Assembly: GCF_017357225.1 (NCBI RefSeq)
Contig: NZ_CP071610.1
Location: 1-64,000, forward strand
From: Rhizobium binae
Lineage (GTDB): Bacteria > Pseudomonadota > Alphaproteobacteria > Rhizobiales > Rhizobiaceae
DNA: 64,000 nucleotides
Direction: 5' to 3'
A model generated the notes under the pieces. That model made no database searches, had not been told where the DNA came from, and was given only the letters and a program-made list of their open reading frames with translations. Within the stretch, counting starts at the first letter, position 1. The number at the start of each line of letters is the position of its first letter. Positions 55,585 to 63,550 of the stretch are shown one piece after another. The position numbers and the translations under genes were made by a program.

Positions 55585-56568
55585 ATGACAAAACTGACAA
55601 GGATGCCCCCCACCAGCTTGCTGGACGCTGAAAGCCTCAGGTTGAAGGCAGCTTTTCTTTATTACAATCAGAAACTTACCCAAAACGAAGTCGCCGCAAA
55701 ACTGGGGGTCAGCCGCAGCACAATCGTTAAGCTCCTCGATGAGGCGCTGAAGCGGGGCGAAATCCAGATTTGGGTGAAGCAGGCCGCAAGCGAGTTGGAG
55801 CTGGCATCTGAGCTGGAAGCCGCGCTCAATCTCGACGAAGTGATCGTCACGCCGCCGGCGAAAGATGTCGACGGAACGGCCCGGGCCGTTGGGCAAGCGC
55901 TGGGTCAGTTTCTTTCCGACACCATTCCCAACAACGCGACGATCGGGGTTGGCTGGGGACGAACACTCAGTGCCGCGCTTTCGAGTTTTCGCCCGCTGCG
56001 GCGCGAAGGGGTAAAAATTGTGTCTCTGCTTGGAGGTACAGTGGAAGCCCAGCATGAAAACCCGATCGATTTTACCTGGCAGCTCGCCAATCAACTCGGG
56101 GCGCAATGTTTTCTTTTGATGGCGCCGCTGCTGGTTGACTCTCCCGACACCAAAGAACGCCTAATCGAAAAGTGCGGCTTGAATCGGATCATGAAGCTGT
56201 CCGCCGATCTGGACATTGCACTGGTGAGCGTCGGCGATATCGGCACCCATTCAACATCGCTGTCGGTCGCATCTCTTGCGCCAGAGGAGTTGGAGACGCT
56301 CATCGGCAAGGGAGCAATGTGCGATGTTCTGTGCAATTTTCTTGATCGAGACGGCCGCACGGTGGACCATCCGGTAAACGATCGGGTGATGTCAGTCGAT
56401 CTCGATACAGTGAGACGCGCGCGGCACGTGGTTATCGCATCGGGGGGAGAACAACGAGCCGCCGCAATCTTGGCAGCTATCAGGCGAATCGGCTGCAATA
56501 CTTTGGTGACTGATGAAAGCGCTGCGCGTCAGATGCTCAGCTTGCTCAGAAGTCCAAGGGTTGATTGA
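55585..56568 (+). CDS. SorC-family sugar-responsive transcriptional regulator
   Basis: A 327-residue protein. The N-terminal helix-turn-helix is LTQNEVAAKLGVSRSTIVKL at ~30-50, followed by LDEALKRGEIQIWV. The large C-terminal sugar-phosphate-binding domain shows GVGWGRTLSAALSSF and VSLLGGTVEAQHENPIDFTW. SorC proteins are tetramers that release or change operator contacts on binding a phosphorylated sugar. The two 28-bp sites at 50.7-50.9 kb are likely targets. A small gene overlaps its stop codon but is broken. Confidence 0.92.
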   Translation: MTKLTRMPPTSLLDAESLRLKAAFLYYNQKLTQNEVAAKLGVSRSTIVKLLDEALKRGEIQIWVKQAASELELASELEAALNLDEVIVTPPAKDVDGTARAVGQALGQFLSDTIPNNATIGVGWGRTLSAALSSFRPLRREGVKIVSLLGGTVEAQHENPIDFTWQLANQLGAQCFLLMAPLLVDSPDTKERLIEKCGLNRIMKLSADLDIALVSVGDIGTHSTSLSVASLAPEELETLIGKGAMCDVLCNFLDRDGRTVDHPVNDRVMSVDLDTVRRARHVVIASGGEQRAAAILAAIRRIGCNTLVTDESAARQMLSLLRSPRVD

Positions 56569-56901
56569 TAATTTTCGTCGCCGTTTTTTCCAGTTCGCCG
56601 CCAAGAACGACGGCTGGGCCGAATCGCTCCAAAACCACCGTGACGGCGTGGCCGACCATATGGGCTTCCGGATGGCCGAGCTGCCGAGGGCCGTGCGCTG
56701 ATGTCCTGCACCCCGGACCAGAACGCACTGTGCAAATTCCGAGGCAATCCGCCCCCTGATTCCGAAATGATCTCGCCCCCCGATTCCGAGAATTAGTCGC
56801 CCCCTTGTTCCGAGATGATGCCGCCCCTTCGGAAGGGATATGGCGTGGGTGTTCTGCCGGTGTGAAGTTCCTTCCGTCGATAGTGATGGGGAAGGAACGG
56901 G

Positions 56902-58452
56902 ATGCCTGCGGAGAGACTGGAGATGCGGCGTGTCCGCGAGATACTGAGATATCGGGCCGAGCAAGGACTGGGCCACAAATCGATTGCGGTTCGGGTCGGG
57001 GCAGCTCCGTCGACGGTGCGCGAGACCCTGCGGCGTGCGACGGCTGCGGGGCTTTCATGGCCGTTGGATGACGAGGTGAGCGATGCCGTCCTGGAGGCGG
57101 CGCTCTACAAGGCGGCCGGGACAAAGACGGGTCATCGCCGGGCCCCGGAGCCGAACTGGGCCGAGGTCCATCGCGAGCTCAAGCGCAAGCACGTGACGCT
57201 GCAAATCCTCTGGGACGAATATATCGGCCGTTATCCGGATGGCTATCGCTACAGCCGGTATTGTGACCTTTACCGTGGCTGGGCACTGAAACTGCCGGTG
57301 ACGATGCGGCAGGAGCATGCGAGCGGCGACAAGCTGTTCGTCGATTATGCCGGCGACACGGTGACGGTCGTCGTTGATCGGCTGTCGGGCAAGACGCGGC
57401 AGGCGCACTTGTTCGTGGCGGTCCTGGGAGCGTCCAGCCTTTCGTTCGCGCAGGCGCGCTGGACAGAGACACTACCCGACTGGATCGAATGCCATGTTCA
57501 GGCGCTGGAGTTCTTCGGCGGTTCGCCGGCGCTTCTTGTGCCCGACAATGCCAAGGTGGCGATCATCAAGGCGTGCCACTTCGATCCCCAGGTCAACAGG
57601 ACCTATTGCGCCATGGCGGCGCACTATGGGAGCGCGGTCCTTCCGACACGACCGCGGCGGCCGCGCGACAAGGCGAAAGTGGAAGCTGCGGTTCGTATCG
57701 TCGAGCGCTGGCTGTTGGGCCGGCTGCGCCATCGCGTCTTCTACAGTCTCGCCGAGGTCAATGCAGCGATCATGGAGTTGCTCCATGACCTCAACGACAT
57801 CAGGGTCTTGCGTCGGGTCAATTGCACGCGGCGTCAATTATTCGAGGAACTCGATCGTCCGGCTTTACGGCCATTGCCTGTCGAGCGCTATGTCTTCGCC
57901 GAATGGCGTATCCGGCGCGCTGGACTGGATTACCACGTCGAGATCGAACGGCATTATTACTCCGTTCCCTATCGCTTTGCCCGCGAGCAGGTAGAGGCAC
58001 GCATCACCGCCAATACGATCGAGATATTCCATAAGGGCGAGCGGATTGCCGCGCACCGCCGCTCGAGCGGCAACGGCAAGCACACGACCATCCCCGATCA
58101 TATGCCCTCGGCGCATCGTCGGTTCGCCGACTGGACGATCGAACGCATTCGACGCGAAGCCTCAGCCATGGGGCCGGATGTCGACCTGTTGTGCGAGCGC
58201 ATCCTTGCCGACCGGCCCCATCCAGAGCAGGGCTTTCGCGCCTGCCTCGGGATTATCCGCCTTAACAAGAGCTTCGGCCGCGACAGAGTCAATGCCGCTT
58301 GCGCCCGAGCGCTGGAGATCGGGGCCCGGACCTATGGCTCGGTGCGCTCCATCCTCGACAATCGCCTCGACCGCACGGCGAGCTCGAATGGAGCCGCCTC
58401 GCACGAACCGATCCACCACGAGAACATCCGCGGACCTCGCTATTACCACTAA
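56902..58452 (+). CDS. istA: IS21-family transposase IstA
   Basis: A 516-residue protein from ATG 56902 (GGAAGGAACGGG upstream). An N-terminal HTH (HKSIAVRVGAAPSTVRETLR) is followed by an integrase core with the catalytic triad Asp148 (LFVDYAGD), Asp215 (LVPDNAK) and Glu261 (KAKVEAAVR), and the IS21-type C-terminus (YYSVPYRFAREQVEARIT). It is complete. istB follows after 12 nt. Confidence 0.95.
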   Translation: MPAERLEMRRVREILRYRAEQGLGHKSIAVRVGAAPSTVRETLRRATAAGLSWPLDDEVSDAVLEAALYKAAGTKTGHRRAPEPNWAEVHRELKRKHVTLQILWDEYIGRYPDGYRYSRYCDLYRGWALKLPVTMRQEHASGDKLFVDYAGDTVTVVVDRLSGKTRQAHLFVAVLGASSLSFAQARWTETLPDWIECHVQALEFFGGSPALLVPDNAKVAIIKACHFDPQVNRTYCAMAAHYGSAVLPTRPRRPRDKAKVEAAVRIVERWLLGRLRHRVFYSLAEVNAAIMELLHDLNDIRVLRRVNCTRRQLFEELDRPALRPLPVERYVFAEWRIRRAGLDYHVEIERHYYSVPYRFAREQVEARITANTIEIFHKGERIAAHRRSSGNGKHTTIPDHMPSAHRRFADWTIERIRREASAMGPDVDLLCERILADRPHPEQGFRACLGIIRLNKSFGRDRVNAACARALEIGARTYGSVRSILDNRLDRTASSNGAASHEPIHHENIRGPRYYH

Positions 58453-58464
58453 GGAGAACGAAGA

Positions 58465-59202
58465 ATGCTTGCTCATCCAACACTTGATAGACTGAACGCC
58501 ATGGGCCTGGCCGGCATGGCCAAGGCCTTCGGCGAACTCGTCGCCAACGGCGAGGCCGAACACCTCTCTCATGCTGAATGGCTCGGACTGCTGCTCGAAC
58601 GGGAATGGAGTTCCCGTTACGACCGCAAGCTCGCGGCGCGCCTCAGATTCGCCAAGCTTCGTCATCAAGCCACCCCGGAAGATGTCGATTATCGCGCTGA
58701 ACGCGGCCTCGACCGTGCGCTCTTCATGAAGCTGCTCGGTGGCGACTGGATCGGTGCCCACGACAATCTCGCTATCTGCGGTCCCTCAGGTGTCGGAAAG
58801 AGCTGGTTGGCTTGTGCCCTTGGCCACAAGGCCTGCCGTGACGACCGTTCCGTTCTCTATCAGCGTGTCCCACGACTCTTTGCCCAGCTCGCGCTCGCGC
58901 GCGGCGACGGCAGATACGCTCGCCTGCAACGCACCTTGGGTCATGTTCAGCTGCTGATCCTGGACGATTGGGGCCTTGAGCCGCTCAACGAACAGGCCCG
59001 TCACGATCTGCTTGAAATCCTCGAGGACCGCTACGGCCGTCGATCGACGATCATCACCAGCCAACTCCCCGTATCAGCCTGGCACGGTGTCATCGGTGAT
59101 CCCACCTATGCCGACGCCATCCTGGATCGCCTCGTCCACAATGCCCACCGCATCGAACTCAGTGGAGAAAGCCTACGCCGAAATCTGCCGCGCAAAGCTT
59201 GA
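58465..59202 (+). CDS. istB: IS21-family helper ATPase IstB
   Basis: A 245-residue AAA+ protein. N-terminal LDRLNAMGLAGMAKAFGEL, Walker A GPSGVGKS at 106-113, Walker B LLILDDWGLEPLNEQARHDL and sensor-like STIITSQLPVSAWH. It regulates target choice and stimulates IstA. AAGGAGAACGAAGA precedes the ATG. Intact. Confidence 0.95.
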   Translation: MLAHPTLDRLNAMGLAGMAKAFGELVANGEAEHLSHAEWLGLLLEREWSSRYDRKLAARLRFAKLRHQATPEDVDYRAERGLDRALFMKLLGGDWIGAHDNLAICGPSGVGKSWLACALGHKACRDDRSVLYQRVPRLFAQLALARGDGRYARLQRTLGHVQLLILDDWGLEPLNEQARHDLLEILEDRYGRRSTIITSQLPVSAWHGVIGDPTYADAILDRLVHNAHRIELSGESLRRNLPRKA

Positions 59203-59655
59203 CACATCACTCGAACGAACTGACAACAATTATTGCCTGCAGACCCCTGAGACAGGGGGCGAGATCATCCCGGAATCCGGGGGCGCAATCATCTCGGAAC
59301 AATGGGGCGGCTTCATCGGAATCGGCACGCACTGGGCCTGGCGCTGCCGTGCGCCTCGGGGATCGAGCGTTATCTTAAGGAAAAGCAGGAAAACAATGTC
59401 CCCATCCTGGCGCCGGGCGAGATCTGCTCCGCGGCCTATAGGTTCGGCTGCCTCTCGGCCGACTTGGCCCAAACACTGAACGACAAGATGATGCGTGCTT
59501 CGATCGCTTAGGAGTCGAAGTGGGTTCGGCACTCCGCCCGCATGAAAAGCGATCTTTCTGAAGCAGGACTCAACGAGCCGGAACGCACTTCTCCTAAATG
59601 TTCATGTGGACCTTAGTTTTTCGTGCCTGGGCTCGCTTGAGAACGGGTCGCAGCG

Positions 59656-59826
59656 CTAACCCAGAAGGCGTGCCGATTTCCAATCGCCAAGCTTGCAATC
59701 GTTGGATGCGATGAGGAGTTGGACAACCGAAGAGATCTCTCCGCGATAAATGGCGAGATCGGCATCGGTTGCATCGGAAAAATCGTGGTGCCGTGTCACC
59801 TCCTGATTGCTGTAGAAGCGGGGCAC
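59656..59826 (-). CDS. Small protein coupled to the molybdoenzyme gene (56 aa)
   Basis: A GTG at 59826-59824 overlaps the molybdoenzyme stop as TAGTG. The frame reads MPRFYSNQEVTRHHDFSDAT, then DADLAIYRGEISSVVQLLIA, and ends DWKSARLLG with stop at 59656. Composition is protein-like, with no membrane segment. In related clusters a small electron carrier often follows a sulfite-oxidase-type enzyme, but no CxxCH haem motif is seen here. Real but unidentified, or a truncated remnant. Confidence 0.35.
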   Translation of the reverse strand: MPRFYSNQEVTRHHDFSDATDADLAIYRGEISSVVQLLIASNDCKLGDWKSARLLG

Positions 59827-60815
59827 TAGAAATCAACTTGAACTTGAACCGAGTGCACCGCGTTTCTCGCATCAGATACCGGCTGTTCTTCCCCAAGCTC
59901 GTTTTTGCAGCGACATAACAGGACGTGGGGGCCTGGCTCCGGCGACCAAGTCAACTCGAACCGCTGCCAACTTCTTCCCTCGCGCGGCCCTACTGAGGCA
60001 GTCCGCCATGAGCCTCCACCGTCCACGCTGACCTCGACGCTAGAGATCTGGCGATTTCCCCAAGCCCAGCCCCATATTTTCGTTGGCATGTCCGCTGACA
60101 GCAGATCATTTGGGGACGGCGATACGATAACGGACTCCGGGGCCACGCCCCAAACCGGCTTCGTTCCCGACGCGGTGGGGTCATTATAAAAGCGCGTCGT
60201 ATAGGCGCCGCTTGCGCGCCGATCCGCAGCCGTGATCGAACCAACCCATTTTACGGAGTTTGTGCCATACCAACCTGGCACGACCAATCGAACCGGTCCT
60301 CCGCGCTCTGGAGTGAGTGGCCGACCGTTGATCTCAAGCGCGAGGATAACTTCTTCTGCAAGTGCTTTGGCTATCGGCAGGTCTTTTTGATAGGCTTCTT
60401 CAACATCTGCGTATTCGCCCCACTCGAGGCCGGAAGTCCAGATGTAAGACGCATGGCTGCTGATCTTTGCGCGTTCCAGAACAAGCGACAGTGGCACACC
60501 TTTCCAAACTACATTTCCGATTCTGCGTTTAGCCACTGTCGGAGCAAGCGGACTTCCAGCGCATTCGTGAAACGACATGTACTCGCGCTGTGGCATTGCT
60601 CGAAGGTCAGACAGATGCAATCTCGTCGGGTTACCCACGAGGCCATCGACATCCAAATGCCAATGCTCGGGGTCGATCTCCAGGAACCCCATATGCGTGA
60701 CCAGAAAAAGATCATCTTCAGGGGTGATCCACGATTTAAGGGCATGAACGCCGTCGGCAGGGCCCTGGAAGGAGAACCCCTTCTTGGTCATGTGCATACC
60801 CGTCCGCGCCATCAC
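59826..60815 (-). CDS. Sulfite-oxidase-family molybdopterin oxidoreductase
   Basis: A 329-residue protein. The Moco-binding domain includes SWITPEDDLFLVTHMGFLEI, then MSFHECAGSPLAP, where Cys85 would ligand molybdenum, IGNVVWKGVPLSLVLERAKI and VRLVVPGWYGTNSVKWVGSI. The C-terminal Mo-co dimerisation domain ends EVSVDGGGSWRTASVGPREG. No Tat signal is visible, so it appears cytoplasmic, unlike most family members. The nitrilase gene ends 2 nt before its start. The substrate is not predictable. Confidence 0.85.
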   Translation of the reverse strand: MMARTGMHMTKKGFSFQGPADGVHALKSWITPEDDLFLVTHMGFLEIDPEHWHLDVDGLVGNPTRLHLSDLRAMPQREYMSFHECAGSPLAPTVAKRRIGNVVWKGVPLSLVLERAKISSHASYIWTSGLEWGEYADVEEAYQKDLPIAKALAEEVILALEINGRPLTPERGGPVRLVVPGWYGTNSVKWVGSITAADRRASGAYTTRFYNDPTASGTKPVWGVAPESVIVSPSPNDLLSADMPTKIWGWAWGNRQISSVEVSVDGGGSWRTASVGPREGRSWQRFELTWSPEPGPHVLLCRCKNELGEEQPVSDARNAVHSVQVQVDF

Positions 60816-60817
60816 CT

Positions 60818-61840
60818 CTACTCCGGCATGGCCACGGCCTCAGGGCTCGTTAGAGCGTCCTCAGCGCGGCCTTCCAAAAATCTGATTGGGTTTCGACGCA
60901 TCCGATTCACGGTGACGTCGAAAATATCGAATCGGTTGTAACCAGCAACGACGTCGTGAAATCGTTTCGGCTCAACACAGTCGTCGAGATCGATTTGGGC
61001 ATAGCCGATACCTTCGTCGGTCATTTCGTCACCAGTTGCCGCTCCAGTCGGCCCTAGGAAAAAGCTAGTGGCCCGCGGACTGGCATCTATGATCGCTTCG
61101 ATCGCAGGATCATCCAAAGCAATGGATTTGCGTGCGACTTCGTCCAGGTGCCCCGCCACGATGATCCCGAAGCACTTGGCCTCGAAGCAATGCGCCGAGG
61201 CACGAATGCGGTTGGCCGCTCGGTTGTCGTAGTTGTCGCTTTCTGTCGGGACGCGAGTGGGCCAGATCGGCGGATAGCTGCTGATGTGGACTTGCTCGCC
61301 CTGCGTCATCAGACTGTAGCGCGCGAGCGGATTGGTATTCTCTCCGCAAATCAGACCGCCAATACGACCAATCCTCGTGCTTGCAACGACCAATCCTGCG
61401 CCATCGCCTGGATCCCAGACCAGTTTTTCAAAGAAGGTCGCGACCAGTTTTCGATGGTGGATCAGAATTTGTCCGGTATCGGAAATCAAGATATTACTAT
61501 TCCACAACCCTCCGACACTTGCCGGGTTGCGCTCGGAAAAACCGATTGAAACGAAAACACCGTTATCGGAGGCTGCCTTTCGCACACGCTCAATTTCCGG
61601 GCCGTCTATGTACACCGAAGCTCTCAAGAAGCGTTTGAAATGTTGGTGCGATTGAATGGGCGGGTAAAGTGCTGCCCAGACGGGGAAACCGGGAAGAAAG
61701 CTCTCCGAAAATACCACGAGCGATGCGCCGTTTCGGACAGCCTCTGCTATCACTGAGCAAGCTTTTTCAGCGCTCGCTCCAGGATCGAGATAGACGGGGG
61801 CAATATGAGCAGCCGCGGCCCAGAATTTCATGTTTCCCAT
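60818..61840 (-). CDS. Nitrilase/cyanide-hydratase family amidohydrolase
   Basis: 340 residues from ATG 61840 (TAGAGGA upstream). ATGs at 61846 and 61831 are alternatives. Catalytic triad Glu47 (VVFSESFLPGFP), Lys131 (IHHRKLVATFFEK) and Cys165 (GGLICGENTNPLARY). The CGENTNPLARYSLM stretch is the true nitrilase branch (CWENxxPL) rather than omega-amidase. It hydrolyses a nitrile to the acid and ammonia, or cyanide. Operon with the downstream molybdoenzyme and probably the RidA gene upstream. Confidence 0.88.
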   Translation of the reverse strand: MGNMKFWAAAAHIAPVYLDPGASAEKACSVIAEAVRNGASLVVFSESFLPGFPVWAALYPPIQSHQHFKRFLRASVYIDGPEIERVRKAASDNGVFVSIGFSERNPASVGGLWNSNILISDTGQILIHHRKLVATFFEKLVWDPGDGAGLVVASTRIGRIGGLICGENTNPLARYSLMTQGEQVHISSYPPIWPTRVPTESDNYDNRAANRIRASAHCFEAKCFGIIVAGHLDEVARKSIALDDPAIEAIIDASPRATSFFLGPTGAATGDEMTDEGIGYAQIDLDDCVEPKRFHDVVAGYNRFDIFDVTVNRMRRNPIRFLEGRAEDALTSPEAVAMPE

Positions 61841-61903
61841 CAACATTCCTCTACAGATCCAGGCTCGCCATCAGCCATCTCGACTAGCTCGGCAAAGGCA
61901 GGC

Positions 61904-62287
61904 TCAAGATAGCCGCTTTGCTGTTAGACCGATTTCAATGCGTGCACCAAGCGGCAAGCTGGCGCAGCCGATTGTGGTGCGGGCCGGGTAGGGCGATGAA
62001 AAACGCGTCGCGTAAATCTCATTCATCTGGCCAAAGTCACCCATGTCGGTGAGATAGACATTGACGGATACGACATCATCCGACCCCAGGCCCGCTGCCT
62101 CAAGGACTTGAAACAGATTATCGAAACACTGGCGTGTCTGGTCGGCTACATTTCCGTCGACAAGTTTGCCGGTGCCGGGGTCTAGCGGTGTCTGGCCGGA
62201 GCAGAACAGAAGATCGCCGGCCCATGTCGCGTGCGAATACGGCCCCACTGCCGCAGCGTTTGAAGCATTCACAGTTCGTCTGGACAT
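61904..62287 (-). CDS. ridA: RidA-family enamine/imine deaminase
   Basis: 127 residues from ATG 62287 (GGGAGAACGC upstream). Typical motifs: AVGPYSHATWAGDLLFCSGQ, LEAAGLGSDDVVSVNVYLTD, and YPARTTIGCASLPLGARIEI, with the active-site Arg in PARTT. It hydrolyses reactive enamine/imine intermediates, useful next to PLP enzymes such as the aminotransferase encoded at the right edge. It is divergent from the LysR gene. Confidence 0.92.
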   Translation of the reverse strand: MSRRTVNASNAAAVGPYSHATWAGDLLFCSGQTPLDPGTGKLVDGNVADQTRQCFDNLFQVLEAAGLGSDDVVSVNVYLTDMGDFGQMNEIYATRFSSPYPARTTIGCASLPLGARIEIGLTAKRLS

Positions 62288-62467
62288 GCGTTCTCCCAAG
62301 GTAGGTTCAAGTAGTGCGACCTGCTGGCGATCAGCGTTTCCGCAAGATATTTTGCTTCACTGCGCACCACACATACAGCGGCACAGCACGTTTGAAACTA
62401 TCAAAACGAATTTGCGAGCCAACCCGAATAGGATGCACTACCCTGTGCAAAAATAGACGGAGGGAGC

Positions 62468-63388
62468 ATGGCGACTGCAATCGATCATCTTGATTGGGAC
62501 GATCTCAAACTCTTCCTAATCGTCGTCCGGTGCAAGAGCATGACCGGCGCCGCTCGCGAACTAAAAGTCAGCCACTCCACCGTATCTCGTCGACTTGCTC
62601 GTCTGGAATATACGGTTGGCGGCGCACTCGTCGAACGGACCAAGGACGGACTTCTGCTGACACCGGCCGGCCTAGTTACAATGCGGCGAGCGGAGGAAAT
62701 CGAGAACGGCGTGAATGCTCTTCGCAGCGACGTAAGCAATCGTGACGAAATACGCGGCACAGTCAGATTGGCCACCATGGAAGGCATCGCAACGCTTTAT
62801 CTCTCCGAGCGCCTCGTTGAACTCAGTAGCCGGTACCCTGATCTAGACCTCGAGCTTGTAACATCGCCGCAAACGGTTCGGGTCGCTCGCCGGGAAGCTG
62901 ATTTATTCCTAAGCTTCTTCAAGCCCCATGGAACTTCTCTCGACAGTCAGCTGATCGGACGTTTCAAGACTGGGTTGTTCGCTTCGCAGGCTTATCTTGA
63001 GCGAAATGGCGTTCCCTCTCAGGCGGCGGACCTTAGCGAGCACCGCTTTGTTGGCTATATCGAGGAGCTGATTCAGCTAGAAAGCGTGCTCTGGCTAGAG
63101 GAACTTGTACCCACCCCAAAAATTGCGTTCAGCTCAAATAGCATGATGTCGCAGATGTTCGCGGCGTCTGCGGGCGCAGGAATCGTAGCGCTTCCCGAAT
63201 TCGCACTTAGTCTAAACCTGGGTCTCGTTCCAGTGCTCGACGAACTGAGCGGCGAGCGCGAGATCTGGATGTCAGCACACCAAGATCTAGCTTATCTTCC
63301 AAGAGTGAGAGCCGTAAAGCAATTCGTGAAAGAGCTGGTTCGTCGAGACGAACAACGCCTTCTGAGAAACTCACCTTGGTCTTCGTGA
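62468..63388 (+). CDS. LysR-family transcriptional regulator
   Basis: 306 residues, ATG after GGAGGGAGC. N-terminal winged HTH: DDLKLFLIVVRCKSMTGAAR then LKVSHSTVSRRLARLEYTVG. The C-terminal effector domain starts ~90 (GTVRLATMEGIATLYLSERL). Divergent from ridA-nitrilase-molybdoenzyme across a 180-bp gap, it probably regulates that operon and perhaps the aminotransferase gene downstream. Its inducer is unknown. Confidence 0.92.
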   Translation: MATAIDHLDWDDLKLFLIVVRCKSMTGAARELKVSHSTVSRRLARLEYTVGGALVERTKDGLLLTPAGLVTMRRAEEIENGVNALRSDVSNRDEIRGTVRLATMEGIATLYLSERLVELSSRYPDLDLELVTSPQTVRVARREADLFLSFFKPHGTSLDSQLIGRFKTGLFASQAYLERNGVPSQAADLSEHRFVGYIEELIQLESVLWLEELVPTPKIAFSSNSMMSQMFAASAGAGIVALPEFALSLNLGLVPVLDELSGEREIWMSAHQDLAYLPRVRAVKQFVKELVRRDEQRLLRNSPWSS

Positions 63389-63550
63389 AGTTTCACAGAT
63401 CGGACTGCGCGGAGCGCTCTGGCCGGCTGAATTGGCGGACGCTTACGCCCCGTCGCTCAATTCTGCACATCGGATTGCGAAGTTGTCAGCTTCCGTGACA
63501 ACGCCGATTGCGTCAACAAGATTGACGCTCGATCAAAGGAAGGATCCCTC

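Larger units (their letters stand above)
56731..59327 (+). mobile_element. Complete IS21-family insertion sequence with 7-bp target duplication
   Basis: 2,597 bp bounded by TGCAAATTCCGAGG at the left and the inverted ...CCTCATCGGAATCGGCA-type end at the right (right end read inward: TGCCGATTCCGATG). The flanks are CGCACTG (56724-56730) and CGCACTG (59328-59334), an exact 7-bp target-site duplication. Inside each end are several ~24-bp repeats of the form ATTCCGAGATGAT..CGCCCCC, the multiple terminal transposase sites of IS21 elements. Both transposition genes are intact, so the element looks recent and potentially active. Confidence 0.88.
56561..59511 (+). pseudogene. Small unidentified gene broken by a frameshift and an IS21 insertion
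   Basis: Starts at TTG 56561, overlapping the sorC stop, and would read ...FQFAAKNDGWAESLQNHRDG, VADHMGFRMAELP. It then has a one-base deletion near 56688 (EGRALMSCTPDQNAL is in another frame) and is split by the IS21 element at 56730. After excision of the element and one target copy, the frame continues LGLALPCASGIERYLKEKQE ... NDKMMRASIA to 59511. The restored protein would be ~115 aa. I could not name its family. It was probably the last gene of the sugar operon. Confidence 0.55.
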
